Source: Chitinimonas sp. BJYL2
Lineage (GTDB): Bacteria; Pseudomonadota; Gammaproteobacteria; Burkholderiales; Chitinimonadaceae
Length of the DNA stretch: 64,000 bases
Reading direction: 5' to 3'
Assembly (NCBI RefSeq): GCF_027257935.1
Contig: NZ_JANZKW010000002.1
Location: forward strand, 1 to 64,000
In this document: positions 7,407 to 18,440 of the stretch, in pieces
Position numbering within the stretch: position 1 is the first letter of the stretch
Layout: each line of letters begins with the position of its first letter
The notes under the pieces: model-generated
What the model saw: only the letters and a program-made list of their open reading frames with translations
The model's database searches: none
Told to the model about the DNA's origin: nothing
Program-made: the position numbers and the translations under genes

Positions 7407-10400
7407 ATGCGCGTTCAGATTGCCAAGTTGTTGGTGTGGTTTACCGTTGCCGTGTTGAGCCTGACAGGACATGCCTATGTCGTGGATGGTATTGACTATG
7501 TCAGCACATCGGCGACCACAACCGGCGGGTCGGTACCCGCGGGTGGCACGCTGAGCGCCGGGATCAGTTATAGCGTCAGATCTGCGGCCAGCATTGACGC
7601 GGTCTCCAGAGTTGAGCTCTTGAGTGGGGGCACTGTGCTGGCAGCGCAGGACTATACGGTCTCATATAGCGGTGAAAGGCCAGTCAATACGCAGCGTAGC
7701 GGCACACTCACTACCAATTTGGGTGTGGGAACACATAATCTGTATTTGCGCACGTATACCTTCGATCTTGGCTACGTGGGTGATTCCTACACCTACACCG
7801 TAACAGTCACCGCCCAGTCGCCCGCCCCAACTATTTCCGTCGTGCGTAACCCTAGCCCGATGATTTCGGGTAAGTCCTACACGGTGACCTGGAGCACAAC
7901 GAACGCCTCATCGGTTTACTACACCTGCTCCGCCAGCGGGACGGGTTTTGTGGGTAGCGGTACCCTCGGTCCGAATGGGAGTGTGAATGGTACGGGCGAC
8001 CCAGCCTGGGTAGGCTACCCCTCTGCGTGTACCTGGACGGCCACCGGCCCGGGCGGTAGCAAGTCGGTCAGCGATCCTTTGCAGACCGACAACCCTGCCC
8101 CAACCATTAATGCGAGCGCGAGCTGTACGACGAGTCCGTGTTATGCCACAGCAGCCGCCTACTTGAGCGCCAGCGCAAGCGATAGCAATGGTTATGTGGC
8201 CCGCGTTGAGTTCTACCGAAACGGTAGCCTCGTATTTTCTGACACCAGTGCGCCGTATGAATACACGGACACGGGGCTGAGTGCGAGCACCTATACCTAT
8301 ACCGCGCGCGCCTACGACAACGAGGGCAGGTCGACGCTGTCTGGTTCGAGCAATGTCACGGTAGTCGTACCCAACACACCGCCCAACGTCGCACTCACTA
8401 GCCCCGCAGCAGGCAGCACCGTTAATGTGTCCAATCTGCCGTACACGTTGAACCTGCGTGCCACGGCCAGTGACACGGGCGGCAGCATCAGCAGCGTTGA
8501 GTTCCGCTACAGCTTGAACGGCACGCATTACTCGTTCGGGAATGGCTCGCTGAGTGGTGGCTACTATGTGCTGGATACCGCGCTGCCGACCACGCCCGGC
8601 ACGTACTACGTCTACGCCAAGGCCACCGACAATTCCGGCCTGACCACCAACTCCAGCACCGCCACGGTCAATGTGACCAACCCGAGCATGCCCGCGATTG
8701 GCAGCTTCACGGTCTCTGGCGTGAATTTCACTCTGCCGACCGGCACCAGCACGGCAAGCCTGAGCTACGCCGCCAGTGCGACGGACGCCAACGGCCAAGT
8801 CGTGAAACTGGAGCTGCTCAACGGCAGTACAGTGATCGATACGGTCAATGCTGCCACTACCGGCGGTAACCGCACCGTCAATCTGGGTGTGGGAACTCAT
8901 ACCCTGAAGATTCGCGCCACCGACAACCAGGGTGGTACTACCCTGACCGCCGGTACAAACGTGACGGTGGTCGCCAACAACTTGCCGGCCGTCAGTCTGA
9001 GTGCGCCGGCCAGCGCAGTGGTCTGGCAGAACGTGACCTTGTCCGCCTCGGCCACGGATAGCGATGGCACCCTCACCAAGGTCGAGTTCTGGCGTGGCAC
9101 CACCAAGCTGGGTGAAGACACCACCGCGCCATACAGCTTCGACTGGTCGACGACCTCGGCAGGTAGCTATACCTTTACCGCCAAAGCTTTCGACAATCTG
9201 AATGGCATCACCACCAGTAACGTGGTGACCATTAATGTCGGTACGTCGACGCCCGCTGAAATCGCGATCGCCACCACTAACTACATTATTCCCGCAGGCG
9301 GCACGGCTGCGGTTCGGATTGATGCCAATACCGGTTTGGGCATGGCCACCAACGTGGGAATTCAGCGCTCCAGCACCGGCGCTAATGGCACGTATACGAC
9401 GGTACGCAGCTCGCAGATAGAGGAAATTGTCGATTACGACGACATCGTCTCGGCAGGTACTTATTGGTATAAGGCAATCCAGTGGAACCGTGAAGACGGC
9501 AGCCAGACTTTCCCGGCCTCGGCGCCGGTTCAGGTGACTGTGTCGGAAGTCGGCCCGGTGATCGGTAGTGTGGATGGCATCTTCAACAACGCCCAAGGTG
9601 AGCCGATTCTCTATGGCTGGGCCTGTGAGAAGAAAGATGAGCGCCCAGTCAGTCTCCACCTTTATGTGAACAGCGGCTGGCCCGATGGCAGCATCCTGGC
9701 GGTGGCCGAAGCCAATCTCGCCGGTGAAGCCGCGATCGCCACATCTTGTGGTACGACGCGCAGCGCCTTCCGCTGGAATTTCAACTTGGCGCCATTCCGC
9801 GCTGACCACGGTGGCAGCGCCCTGTATGTCCACGGTCTCTCGCTCAATGGCGGCGCCAATCCACTCTTGGGGAGTTCCGGTACGTTCACCATTCCGGTCA
9901 TCCCCAATACGGCACCGACAGCCACGTTCAGCCTGACCGCAGCCCCGACCCAGTTCTACGTTCCCGTTGGGGGCACCGTATCGCTGGGCTTCAATGCTGG
10001 CAGTGCCGATGCTGAAAACAATGTCACTAAGCTCGAACTGTTCAACGGTGCCAATGCGACACCGCTGTGGACACTGAACGGCAGCAGTGCGTCCAATCAA
10101 TCCGTCACGCTGGCCAAGGGCACTTACTTGCTCCGGGTTCGTGCCACGGATGCCAAGGGTCTCTCAGGTAACAGTGCGGAGATCACCGTCACGGTTACTG
10201 AACGTGGCCCGGTCAAGGGTAATGTCGAAGGCGTCGTGATTGATGGTCAGGGCAAAGCCAGCCTCCAGGGTTGGGCCTGCGACCAGTACGATGAACGAGC
10301 CATTGGCGTGAAGCTGTTTGTGGGTGGGCCATCGAGTAGCGGCACCTTCCTGCTGAACCAGACAGCTAATCTGCCGGGTGAGGCCGCTTTGGCCACCGCT

Positions 10401-13400
10401 TGCGGTACCAGCAATAGTGCGTTCCGTTTCTCGTTTGATCTTGAACCCTACCGCGCCGCCCATGGTGGCAAGTCGATCTATGTGCAGGGCCTATCGCTCA
10501 ACGGCGGCAGCCATCTGGACATTCCGGGTTCTGGTAACTACACCGTTCCGGTGGTCTCGACCCCGGTGGCGAGCCTTAACGCTCCCAATCCGTCCAATGT
10601 GCGCGTGGCAGTTGGTGCGCAGGCGGCTATTCGCTTTACCGGTAGTGCCAGCGTCGGCACCGGCAAGATCACCAAGCTGGAACTGTTCCGCGATACGGGC
10701 AGTGGGTACGAATCGACCGCCTTCTTTACCAAGACCACCGATGCCGCCAGCGTTACGCTGAATGAGCTGGTCAACCTGGGTGCCAATGCGTATCGCATCA
10801 AGCTGCGCGCCACCAACAATGTGGGTCAGACCGCGGAATCGCAGAGCCGTATCCTCAACATCACCGACAGCCCCTTGCTGGGCACGGTCGATGGTGTCCG
10901 CATCAACGCCGAAGAAAAGCCAGAACTGATTGGCTGGGTATGCCAGGAGAGCCAAACGGGTGTGGTCAATGTGCAGGTGCACGTCAATGCACCGGGTATC
11001 CTCGGTGGGACACAGATCACGACGGGTACAGCTAACCTGATTGAAGGTTCGGACAGCGCCGCCGTTCAGGCTGCCTGCAAGACGCCTGGCACTGGCCATC
11101 GCTTCAAGATCGACCTGAGTGCCTACACCAGTCAGTACGCCGGGGCACCGATTTACGTCACCGGTACTGCCGTCACCAGCAGCGCCAAGATCATCCTGCC
11201 GTGCGCCGATAACACCTGCACGATGCCGGCGAGCCTGCGCATTGCGCTGACCAACCCCGCCAATAACGACCGTGCAACGGCACCTGCCAACTTGTTCGCC
11301 AAGGCCAAGCTTACCAATGTGGGCGCAGGGGTGGATGAAGTGGCCATTGCGGTGGACGACCAGTGGCAGACGGCACAGCCGGATACCGAAGCCAATACTT
11401 GGTACATCAGCAAGCCGAACCTGAGTGCACGAGTCGCCCCGTACTGGGTGAAGGCACGGGTACGGCAGGGCAATACCACGCTTTATTCGCTTGAGAACGC
11501 GTTCTATGTCGATGGTAGTGCGACGACGACGCTGAATTTGGCGACACCGACTGGTAGCTTCACCGCTCCCGCAATCGTCAATCTCAGCGCGACGGTGGGC
11601 GGCGATGCGACCGCCGTCACTAAGGTGGAATTCCTGAACGACCAGGGCCAAGTAGTGGCCTCGGGCAAGCAGGCCGGCAATACCTGGAGCGCGAACTGGT
11701 ATGGCCTGCTGGCGGGTAGCCATACGGTCACGGCGCGTGCTTTGAATATCCAAGGTGCGGCCATTGCGATCACTTCGGCGGCGGGTTTTAGTGTCACCAC
11801 GGCAACCGGACCAAGTGATGCCACACCAATTGCAGTGGATATCACCCCACCGCATCTCGGCAATCCAGATGCAGGCAGCTTGCCGGGTGAGCTGAGTGTG
11901 AGCCCCAGTGGCGCCGCAACCTACAGCATCCCGATTGCGGTACCACCCGGCGTAAATGGCATGCAGCCTGCGCTGAGTCTTAACTACAGCAGTCAGGCTG
12001 GCAATGGTGTAGCGGGCCTCGGCTGGAGTCTCGGTGGCTTCTCATCCATTCAGCGTTGCGGCAAGACCATTGCCCAAGACGGTTTGTTCGATGCGGTTCG
12101 CTTTGCCAACACGGATCGTCTCTGCATGGACGGCCAGCGTCTTGTCTTGGCAAATCTGGTGCCGAGCGACGTGAACTACTGGGCAGACAATGCGGAATAC
12201 CGCACCGAGATCGAGACGTTTAGTCGGATTACAGCGCAGCTTACCAACGGTAAACGCAGCTTCAAGGTCGAGACCAAGGGTGGGCAGACGCTGTACTTTG
12301 GTGACTCGTCAGACAGCTACGTTGCCGGCCAGGGACGTGCCGACGAGCAAGCCTATGCCTGGGCCTTGCGTAAGAGCGAGGATCTTTCGGGCAACCAGAT
12401 TCAATACACCTACCAAGTTGATGCCACCACTGGTGAGCATCTACCTAAGACTGTTCGCTGGGGCTCTGCTGCCTTGTTGTTCGCTCGGGCCGACTTCACT
12501 TACGAGTCACGCCCTGATCCGGTTAAGACTTACCTGTCAGGTAGCCGCAAAGACCTGCGCAGTCGTTTGACCGCTATCACCATGAAGACGGATACAGGGG
12601 TTGATGGCTCTGGTGGTGTGCAGGCACAGAAGTATGTGTTGGGCTACGAGCAAAGTAGTAGCAGTGGCCGTAGCTTGCTGGACTGGATCAAGGTCTGCGA
12701 TGCACAGAACAATTGTCTGCCCGAGACTCAATTTACTTGGGGGACGGAGCCCACTGGCGGTAGCCAGTTTGAGAGCGCGGGTGCTTGGGCAAACGGCCCG
12801 ACGTTAGAAGTCTCGGAGAATCAGTTGCAGTGGCAAAAGGTGAGCTACGCCGACTTCAACGGTGATGGCAAGTTTGACTTCCTTGCGCCTGATGGCGTCT
12901 ATCTGTCTACGGGCGCAGGGTTCAACAAGATTGCCCACGCCTGGAATGCAATCCCGGCAGGGAATTCAATACCCGATGGCCTCCCGGGACGAGTCATCTA
13001 TGGCAACTTCGATGGCAGCGACCGCGTTAGCTTTCTGGATGTTCGGGTTGTAACGACTCCTACAAAGCAATACTGGGGTCAACTTTGCAAAGTGGCTGCA
13101 AACAGCCAGTCGGTCACCTGCGGCAACGAATTTTTGCTCGGTGCCAATGCTGGCCTGCACAAGGCTTTGTCAATTGACACGGATGGTGATGGCAAGGATG
13201 AACTTCTGCGTGTGACGCAGGCGGAGGCCGATGAACGCTGTGTTGTATCTGCAAGCGGACTCGGCTGTACTGCGTTTCCTGGCGTTGCTGCGATCTACCA
13301 TCGCACTACGGTGGATGAAACGATTTGGGATGAGTCTGATCCTTGGAATCTGTATACCGGTCCAAAGTTGCCGATACCGCAGGTGTCTCTCGAGCAAGCA

Positions 13401-16400
13401 GGCGGGGACTTTGATGGGGATGGCATCACCGATTACCTGTTCGAAGACGGTACGCTTTGCCTGACCAAGATCACGGGAATTACCTGCCAAGACTTCGCGG
13501 CGCAACTACCGGGTTGGGCAGAGTTCTTTGATGGCACTGGCCAACGACCGACCTTGGAACGGGACTCCGTAATCGATATCAACGGTGATGGTTACCTTGA
13601 TTTTGTGGCATCGCTTCGCACCGCAGATGGAAGCAGTACCCAATTCTCAACCTGCTTGGGTACTGGAACGGGGATCAACTGCCAATCAAGCAGCAATCCG
13701 CTGTATCAGGCGCGCGCAGTCGACGTGCGAGGCAATGGCCAAGGCCAATGGTTGCGCAAGCAGTCGACGGGCGTAGTCAGCGACGAGCTAACGAACTCAA
13801 CATGTACGCTGGTTGACGGCAATACGTCGTGCGCTGCCTATCCGGCACCAGCAGGCTGGAGTGGTCCTACCCAGGTCGTATCGGGTGGCAGTAATTTGAA
13901 CCACGAAATCTACGGTGACTTTGATGGCGATGGCCAAACAGACATTGCTACCTATCGTCACGGCAATACCATCAAGTGGGAAATCTATCGCCCCAAAACC
14001 AATTCTGGTACAGACCGCTTGGTGAGCGTGACCAATGGTGTCGGACAGAGCAGCGAGGCGATCTACGCCAAGTCGGGCGACAGTACGACCTACGCGAGCC
14101 AGGGCAATAACATCCAAGGCACGGCGATCACGCATGCCTATCCGGCGGTCACGATTTCGGTGGCAGGTACTTTGGTTAAACAGTTGGATCGCGTGGATAC
14201 GCTGGGTAATCGTCTAGTTACGCAATATCAGTACGGTATTGCTGCATCTGACCAGCTGGGTCGAGGTCATTTGGGTTTTGCGTACACCATCCAGACTGAT
14301 GTCGCTTCAGGTATCAAGCAGCAGTCGTGGTACTCGCAGACTTGGCCACTGGCGGGCATGGAAGTAGCCGATCAAACCGTGAAGGCCAGCCAAGTCCTGG
14401 CCAAGCAGATCAACACGCTGGCAACCAAAACGCTTAGTCAGTCAAACGGGGCTGAAATTGCCTTCCCCTATGTCGACACCAGCCAAGAGACACGTTACGA
14501 CTTGGACGGTACTGACATGGGTACCACCACGACGACTAGCGTATATGACGCGCGTGCGCGCTTGAGCAGTGTGGTGGTCAACGTCAAGCTGGGCACCGAA
14601 GAGCACTCGGCGACGGTAACCAATGCCTTCAAGCCGTCTGCGCTGACCGATGCCCCATGGTTGCAGCAGCTGATGGAGTCGGTCACCACCACTAAAACAA
14701 ACGCAGCCGGCAGCATCACGCGGGAGGTGGGTTACGAATATGAAATCAATGGCTTGGTGAAGAAAGAAATCATTGAGCCAAACCAACCCGCGCTCAAAGT
14801 TACGACCGAGCTCGACCGCAGCAACAACGCGTTCGGCTTGGTTGGCAAGAAGACCCAGACCTGGACGGACCCGGTCACGGGTGCGACCAAGTCGCGTGTT
14901 GCCGAAGAGGCGATCTACGAGCCCAAGGGCCGCTTCCCGCAAACCGTCAAAAACGCCCTCGGCCAGGCTGAAACCCGAGGCTATGACGCTGCAACGGGCA
15001 AACAGACACGTCTGGTTGGCCCCAACGGTATTGAAACCCAATGGGTGGTGGATGGCTTTGGGCAGGTGAAGAAGGAAATTCGTCACGACGATACGGATTC
15101 GGCCAAGTACACCGAGGTGCGCCAGTATCTGAAGCAGTGCGACACCAGCTGCCCAACCGGTGCAACCACTGTCGTCATCGTGGATACCTTCAAGGGCACA
15201 CAGCGTACATCCGTGCCGAGTCTGGTCTACCGCGATAGCGCCGGTCACGAACTGCGCAAGCAGACCTACGGCTTTGATGGCCGCGCCATAGTGGTCGACA
15301 CCCGTTATGACAGCCGTGGTCGAGTGTGGGAGGTGTATCAGCCTACCTTTGACGGTACGACCGCCAAGCTAGCGAGCCGTACGAGCTACGACGACCTCAA
15401 CCGGGTCACGAAGGTCGAAACACCGTCGGATACGGGCGCGCTGGTGGCAACCACCACGGCCTACAACGGCTTGGTCACGACCACGACCAATCCAAAGAAC
15501 CAGGTCAAGGCCGATACCCGCAATGTCGTGGGTCAGCTGGTCGAGACGAAGGACGCTCTCAATGGCATAACTTCGTTCGGTCGCGACGCCTGGGGCAACC
15601 TCACCAAGACTACCGACCCGGCAGGGAACGTGATCGAAGTGGTTTATGACCTGCTGGGCCGCAAGACGGAACTCAAGGACCCGGATCTGGGCCGGATTGA
15701 ATACAGTGTCGACCCGCTAGGCCGCGTCTACCGCCAGATCAGCCCCAAGGCCCGTGCAGCCGCTGCATTGAAGACGCTGCAGTTGGACAAGGAAAAGGAA
15801 TACACCCGTACCGAGTACGACGACCTGAACCGGATGACGGCACGGTACGAGCCTAACCTGGAAAGTCACTGGGTCTACGACCACGCCACCAATCCGTCCA
15901 ACTGCGCCACCACCAAGAGCTGCGGTCAGTTGGTCGAAGCGTACACCGGCACCAGTAGCAACAAGACGTACAGCCGCATCCATAGCTACGACAGCTTGGG
16001 CCGTCCGGACACGACCACCACCCAGCTCGATACGGTCTACGTCAGCACGCAGAGCTACGACAGCTGGGGTCGTTCGATCAGCCGTTCGGAACGCCGTGGC
16101 ACCGATGTCACCAAGACCCGCAAGGTCGAGAACCGCTACAACGGTTATGGCTACCTGAAGCACATCGAACGCAATGGCCTGAAGCTGTGGGAAGCCATCA
16201 AGCAGGATGCTGCGAACCGGGTCGAGACTGCGCAGTTGGGCAATGGCCTGATCCAGACGCGCGAGTACAACGAGTACACCGGCCTGCTGAACGAGGGCCT
16301 GTACACCAACGCGGCACTTCAGCCGAAGATGCAGGAGAGCTACAACTACGATGTGTTGGGCAATGTCAGCCAGCGTACCCACACCTGGGGTGGAACCAAC

Positions 16401-18440
16401 TCGACCATCGAAGACTTTACCTACGATGGTCTGAACCGTCTTGAGACCAGCACCGTGGCCGGTCAGTCTACGCAGCACTTCGAGTACAACGCCATTGGCA
16501 ACATGACGCGCAAGACTGGCGTGGGCACGGGGCTGTCGGGGAGTTACAAGTACCCGGCACAAGGCGCCAATGCCATCCGGCCACACGCTGTGAACAGTAT
16601 CGATGGCGTGGGTAGCTTCAGCTACGACGCCAACGGAAATATGACGAGTGGTGCCGGTCGAAACATCAGCTGGACCAGCTTCGACATGCCGCTGTGCATG
16701 ACGAAAGGCAGCATCCAAGGTGATGGCAGCTGCGCCAGTGGCGCTAGCGCTTGGAGCCAGTTCGTCTACGGACCGGAGCACCAGCGTCTCAAGCAGCTAA
16801 AGCAGGACGGCAGCATTGTCTATGCGGGTGCCATGGAAGTGGAGCTGGATGCAGCCAATGCCGTGAAGCGCATCAAGACCTACTGGCCGCAAGGCTTGGG
16901 CGTGGAAATCGAAGAGGGCGGCAATACCCAACTACGCTGGACGCATGTCGACCGCTTGGGTTCGGTGGTGGGCATCAGCGACGAGACCGGCAACTTTGTT
17001 GAACAGCTGGGCTTCGATGCCTGGGGCAAGCGCCGTAACCTGAATGGCAACGGCACGCCAGATAGCTTGGATGGTCAGACCGACAACAAGGGCTACACCG
17101 GCCACGAGATGCTGGATGCATTGGACTTGGTGCACATGAACGGCCGGGTGTATGACCCCTTGGTGGCGCGGTTCATGAGTGCGGATCCGCTGATTCAGGA
17201 CCCGGAGCATAGCCAGAGCTACAACCGCTACACCTATGTGTGGAACAACCCGACGAACCTGACAGATCCAACGGGGTTTGTGGCCTCGGACTCTTGGCAG
17301 CGCTGGGATCAAAATACCTCCGGACTCATTATTCAAAAACCGGAAGATATGGAGTGCTCGCGATCTGGCTGCCGTTCGCCTGTTGGACCTGATGGGCCAA
17401 AGTGGGATGCCGCCGAGACGACAAACGAAGGTGGTGAGCCATCGGGCCTAGAGAAGATTTTGATTAATGGAGTCAAAACTGCACGTGATACTGCTGCTGC
17501 GATTGAGAGTGCTACTTCGGGGCCGATTAGTTTTGTAGTTCCAGCTGTATATGGTTTTGGCCTACTGGCATCAGATCAATTAAATGGTGGTGCAGATGCT
17601 GCCGAGGATATCCTTGCGGGCAGACTCGGCTATGCGGCTACAGGCATCCTGCTGCGAGCACCTGGTGCAAGAACGGTGCTCAATAAGGTCAGGAGGCTGG
17701 CCAAGTCGTGTGACTGTTGCTTCCCCGCGGGGACCCCTGTCTTGACCGCCGATGGTGCCGTTCCGATTGAGGAGGTTACAGAGGGGCAGCTTGTCTATGC
17801 GCGCAATGAACATACCGGGCAGACAGCGCTTAAGCCGGTAACTCAGCTCATGACGACGGAGGGGAAACCGTTGTTTGCGCTGGTAACGCAAGGCAAGTTC
17901 GGGCGCATCGATCGAATGGAGGTGACGGATAATCATCCGTACTGGGTGCAGGGCAAGGGCTGGGTAGCTGCCGCCAAACTAAAGCCGGGCATGGTGTTGG
18001 ACAGCTTCGATCAGGGTGCGCTGAGGGTTGTTACACTTAATGCGCTGGATCGAGTGGAGACCACTTATAACTTCACGGTAGCGGACTACCACACCTACTT
18101 CGCTGGTAGGCAGCGGGTATTTGTCCACAACAATAATGGTTGTTTCTGTATAAATGGGAAAAAGGGATTCCCAAAAGATTTTCCGACAAAGAATACGAAA
18201 GATTGGTCTGGCACTTTCAAGAGCGAGGGGGAGGCGCGTGCGCTCGCTAGAGAAAAGCTTGGGGCCAATCCAGTTGAGGTTGAAGCGAACAAGTGGCGAA
18301 GCGCTGACGGCAAGTGGCAGTATCGGGCAAAGCCTGGTGACGTCGGCGATAATCACATCCATCTGGAAGAGTTGAATCCACAGACGGGCGAGGTGCTTCA
18401 AAACTTACATTTGCGCTGGCCTGAAGGAGCTGAAAGATGA
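7407..18440 (+). CDS. Giant secreted Ig/SpvB/RHS protein 1 with Hint and C-terminal toxin domain
   Basis: From the ATG at 7407 the product is 3,677 aa. An in-frame GTG at 7326 is rejected because it lies inside the leader hairpin, and because the 7407 start aligns with giant 2 (MR, 21 residues, AYV). Order by approximate residue: signal peptide 1-23; N-terminal domain 24-136 shared with giant 2; Ig-like domains; three 'GWxC' modules near 716-835, 933-1050 and 1155-1275; two more Ig-like domains; SpvB domain from about 1488; FG-GAP/VCBS repeats with DxDGDG-type calcium loops at about 1812-2185; TcdB/RHS repeats (YDxxGR) to the RHS core ending DPTG near 3291; Hint domain 3435-3576 with nucleophile Cys3438 before FPAGT, DNHPYW and terminal VHNN; and a toxin candidate of about 100 residues with DNHIHLEEL. 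The RHS part should form a shell enclosing the tip, with Hint releasing it. The tip resembles polymorphic toxin type 24 (predicted RNase), tentatively. It overlaps a putative immunity gene by 4 nt. Confidence 0.85.
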   Translation: MRVQIAKLLVWFTVAVLSLTGHAYVVDGIDYVSTSATTTGGSVPAGGTLSAGISYSVRSAASIDAVSRVELLSGGTVLAAQDYTVSYSGERPVNTQRSGTLTTNLGVGTHNLYLRTYTFDLGYVGDSYTYTVTVTAQSPAPTISVVRNPSPMISGKSYTVTWSTTNASSVYYTCSASGTGFVGSGTLGPNGSVNGTGDPAWVGYPSACTWTATGPGGSKSVSDPLQTDNPAPTINASASCTTSPCYATAAAYLSASASDSNGYVARVEFYRNGSLVFSDTSAPYEYTDTGLSASTYTYTARAYDNEGRSTLSGSSNVTVVVPNTPPNVALTSPAAGSTVNVSNLPYTLNLRATASDTGGSISSVEFRYSLNGTHYSFGNGSLSGGYYVLDTALPTTPGTYYVYAKATDNSGLTTNSSTATVNVTNPSMPAIGSFTVSGVNFTLPTGTSTASLSYAASATDANGQVVKLELLNGSTVIDTVNAATTGGNRTVNLGVGTHTLKIRATDNQGGTTLTAGTNVTVVANNLPAVSLSAPASAVVWQNVTLSASATDSDGTLTKVEFWRGTTKLGEDTTAPYSFDWSTTSAGSYTFTAKAFDNLNGITTSNVVTINVGTSTPAEIAIATTNYIIPAGGTAAVRIDANTGLGMATNVGIQRSSTGANGTYTTVRSSQIEEIVDYDDIVSAGTYWYKAIQWNREDGSQTFPASAPVQVTVSEVGPVIGSVDGIFNNAQGEPILYGWACEKKDERPVSLHLYVNSGWPDGSILAVAEANLAGEAAIATSCGTTRSAFRWNFNLAPFRADHGGSALYVHGLSLNGGANPLLGSSGTFTIPVIPNTAPTATFSLTAAPTQFYVPVGGTVSLGFNAGSADAENNVTKLELFNGANATPLWTLNGSSASNQSVTLAKGTYLLRVRATDAKGLSGNSAEITVTVTERGPVKGNVEGVVIDGQGKASLQGWACDQYDERAIGVKLFVGGPSSSGTFLLNQTANLPGEAALATACGTSNSAFRFSFDLEPYRAAHGGKSIYVQGLSLNGGSHLDIPGSGNYTVPVVSTPVASLNAPNPSNVRVAVGAQAAIRFTGSASVGTGKITKLELFRDTGSGYESTAFFTKTTDAASVTLNELVNLGANAYRIKLRATNNVGQTAESQSRILNITDSPLLGTVDGVRINAEEKPELIGWVCQESQTGVVNVQVHVNAPGILGGTQITTGTANLIEGSDSAAVQAACKTPGTGHRFKIDLSAYTSQYAGAPIYVTGTAVTSSAKIILPCADNTCTMPASLRIALTNPANNDRATAPANLFAKAKLTNVGAGVDEVAIAVDDQWQTAQPDTEANTWYISKPNLSARVAPYWVKARVRQGNTTLYSLENAFYVDGSATTTLNLATPTGSFTAPAIVNLSATVGGDATAVTKVEFLNDQGQVVASGKQAGNTWSANWYGLLAGSHTVTARALNIQGAAIAITSAAGFSVTTATGPSDATPIAVDITPPHLGNPDAGSLPGELSVSPSGAATYSIPIAVPPGVNGMQPALSLNYSSQAGNGVAGLGWSLGGFSSIQRCGKTIAQDGLFDAVRFANTDRLCMDGQRLVLANLVPSDVNYWADNAEYRTEIETFSRITAQLTNGKRSFKVETKGGQTLYFGDSSDSYVAGQGRADEQAYAWALRKSEDLSGNQIQYTYQVDATTGEHLPKTVRWGSAALLFARADFTYESRPDPVKTYLSGSRKDLRSRLTAITMKTDTGVDGSGGVQAQKYVLGYEQSSSSGRSLLDWIKVCDAQNNCLPETQFTWGTEPTGGSQFESAGAWANGPTLEVSENQLQWQKVSYADFNGDGKFDFLAPDGVYLSTGAGFNKIAHAWNAIPAGNSIPDGLPGRVIYGNFDGSDRVSFLDVRVVTTPTKQYWGQLCKVAANSQSVTCGNEFLLGANAGLHKALSIDTDGDGKDELLRVTQAEADERCVVSASGLGCTAFPGVAAIYHRTTVDETIWDESDPWNLYTGPKLPIPQVSLEQAGGDFDGDGITDYLFEDGTLCLTKITGITCQDFAAQLPGWAEFFDGTGQRPTLERDSVIDINGDGYLDFVASLRTADGSSTQFSTCLGTGTGINCQSSSNPLYQARAVDVRGNGQGQWLRKQSTGVVSDELTNSTCTLVDGNTSCAAYPAPAGWSGPTQVVSGGSNLNHEIYGDFDGDGQTDIATYRHGNTIKWEIYRPKTNSGTDRLVSVTNGVGQSSEAIYAKSGDSTTYASQGNNIQGTAITHAYPAVTISVAGTLVKQLDRVDTLGNRLVTQYQYGIAASDQLGRGHLGFAYTIQTDVASGIKQQSWYSQTWPLAGMEVADQTVKASQVLAKQINTLATKTLSQSNGAEIAFPYVDTSQETRYDLDGTDMGTTTTTSVYDARARLSSVVVNVKLGTEEHSATVTNAFKPSALTDAPWLQQLMESVTTTKTNAAGSITREVGYEYEINGLVKKEIIEPNQPALKVTTELDRSNNAFGLVGKKTQTWTDPVTGATKSRVAEEAIYEPKGRFPQTVKNALGQAETRGYDAATGKQTRLVGPNGIETQWVVDGFGQVKKEIRHDDTDSAKYTEVRQYLKQCDTSCPTGATTVVIVDTFKGTQRTSVPSLVYRDSAGHELRKQTYGFDGRAIVVDTRYDSRGRVWEVYQPTFDGTTAKLASRTSYDDLNRVTKVETPSDTGALVATTTAYNGLVTTTTNPKNQVKADTRNVVGQLVETKDALNGITSFGRDAWGNLTKTTDPAGNVIEVVYDLLGRKTELKDPDLGRIEYSVDPLGRVYRQISPKARAAAALKTLQLDKEKEYTRTEYDDLNRMTARYEPNLESHWVYDHATNPSNCATTKSCGQLVEAYTGTSSNKTYSRIHSYDSLGRPDTTTTQLDTVYVSTQSYDSWGRSISRSERRGTDVTKTRKVENRYNGYGYLKHIERNGLKLWEAIKQDAANRVETAQLGNGLIQTREYNEYTGLLNEGLYTNAALQPKMQESYNYDVLGNVSQRTHTWGGTNSTIEDFTYDGLNRLETSTVAGQSTQHFEYNAIGNMTRKTGVGTGLSGSYKYPAQGANAIRPHAVNSIDGVGSFSYDANGNMTSGAGRNISWTSFDMPLCMTKGSIQGDGSCASGASAWSQFVYGPEHQRLKQLKQDGSIVYAGAMEVELDAANAVKRIKTYWPQGLGVEIEEGGNTQLRWTHVDRLGSVVGISDETGNFVEQLGFDAWGKRRNLNGNGTPDSLDGQTDNKGYTGHEMLDALDLVHMNGRVYDPLVARFMSADPLIQDPEHSQSYNRYTYVWNNPTNLTDPTGFVASDSWQRWDQNTSGLIIQKPEDMECSRSGCRSPVGPDGPKWDAAETTNEGGEPSGLEKILINGVKTARDTAAAIESATSGPISFVVPAVYGFGLLASDQLNGGADAAEDILAGRLGYAATGILLRAPGARTVLNKVRRLAKSCDCCFPAGTPVLTADGAVPIEEVTEGQLVYARNEHTGQTALKPVTQLMTTEGKPLFALVTQGKFGRIDRMEVTDNHPYWVQGKGWVAAAKLKPGMVLDSFDQGALRVVTLNALDRVETTYNFTVADYHTYFAGRQRVFVHNNNGCFCINGKKGFPKDFPTKNTKDWSGTFKSEGEARALAREKLGANPVEVEANKWRSADGKWQYRAKPGDVGDNHIHLEELNPQTGEVLQNLHLRWPEGAER

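Noticed and set aside
7908..10100. Open frame of 730 codons on the - strand inside giant gene 1
   Set aside because: It mirrors the Thr/Ser/Gly-rich Ig repeats of the sense strand; the product is a Gly/Arg-rich shadow without motifs. The same applies to the other long antisense frames in both giants.
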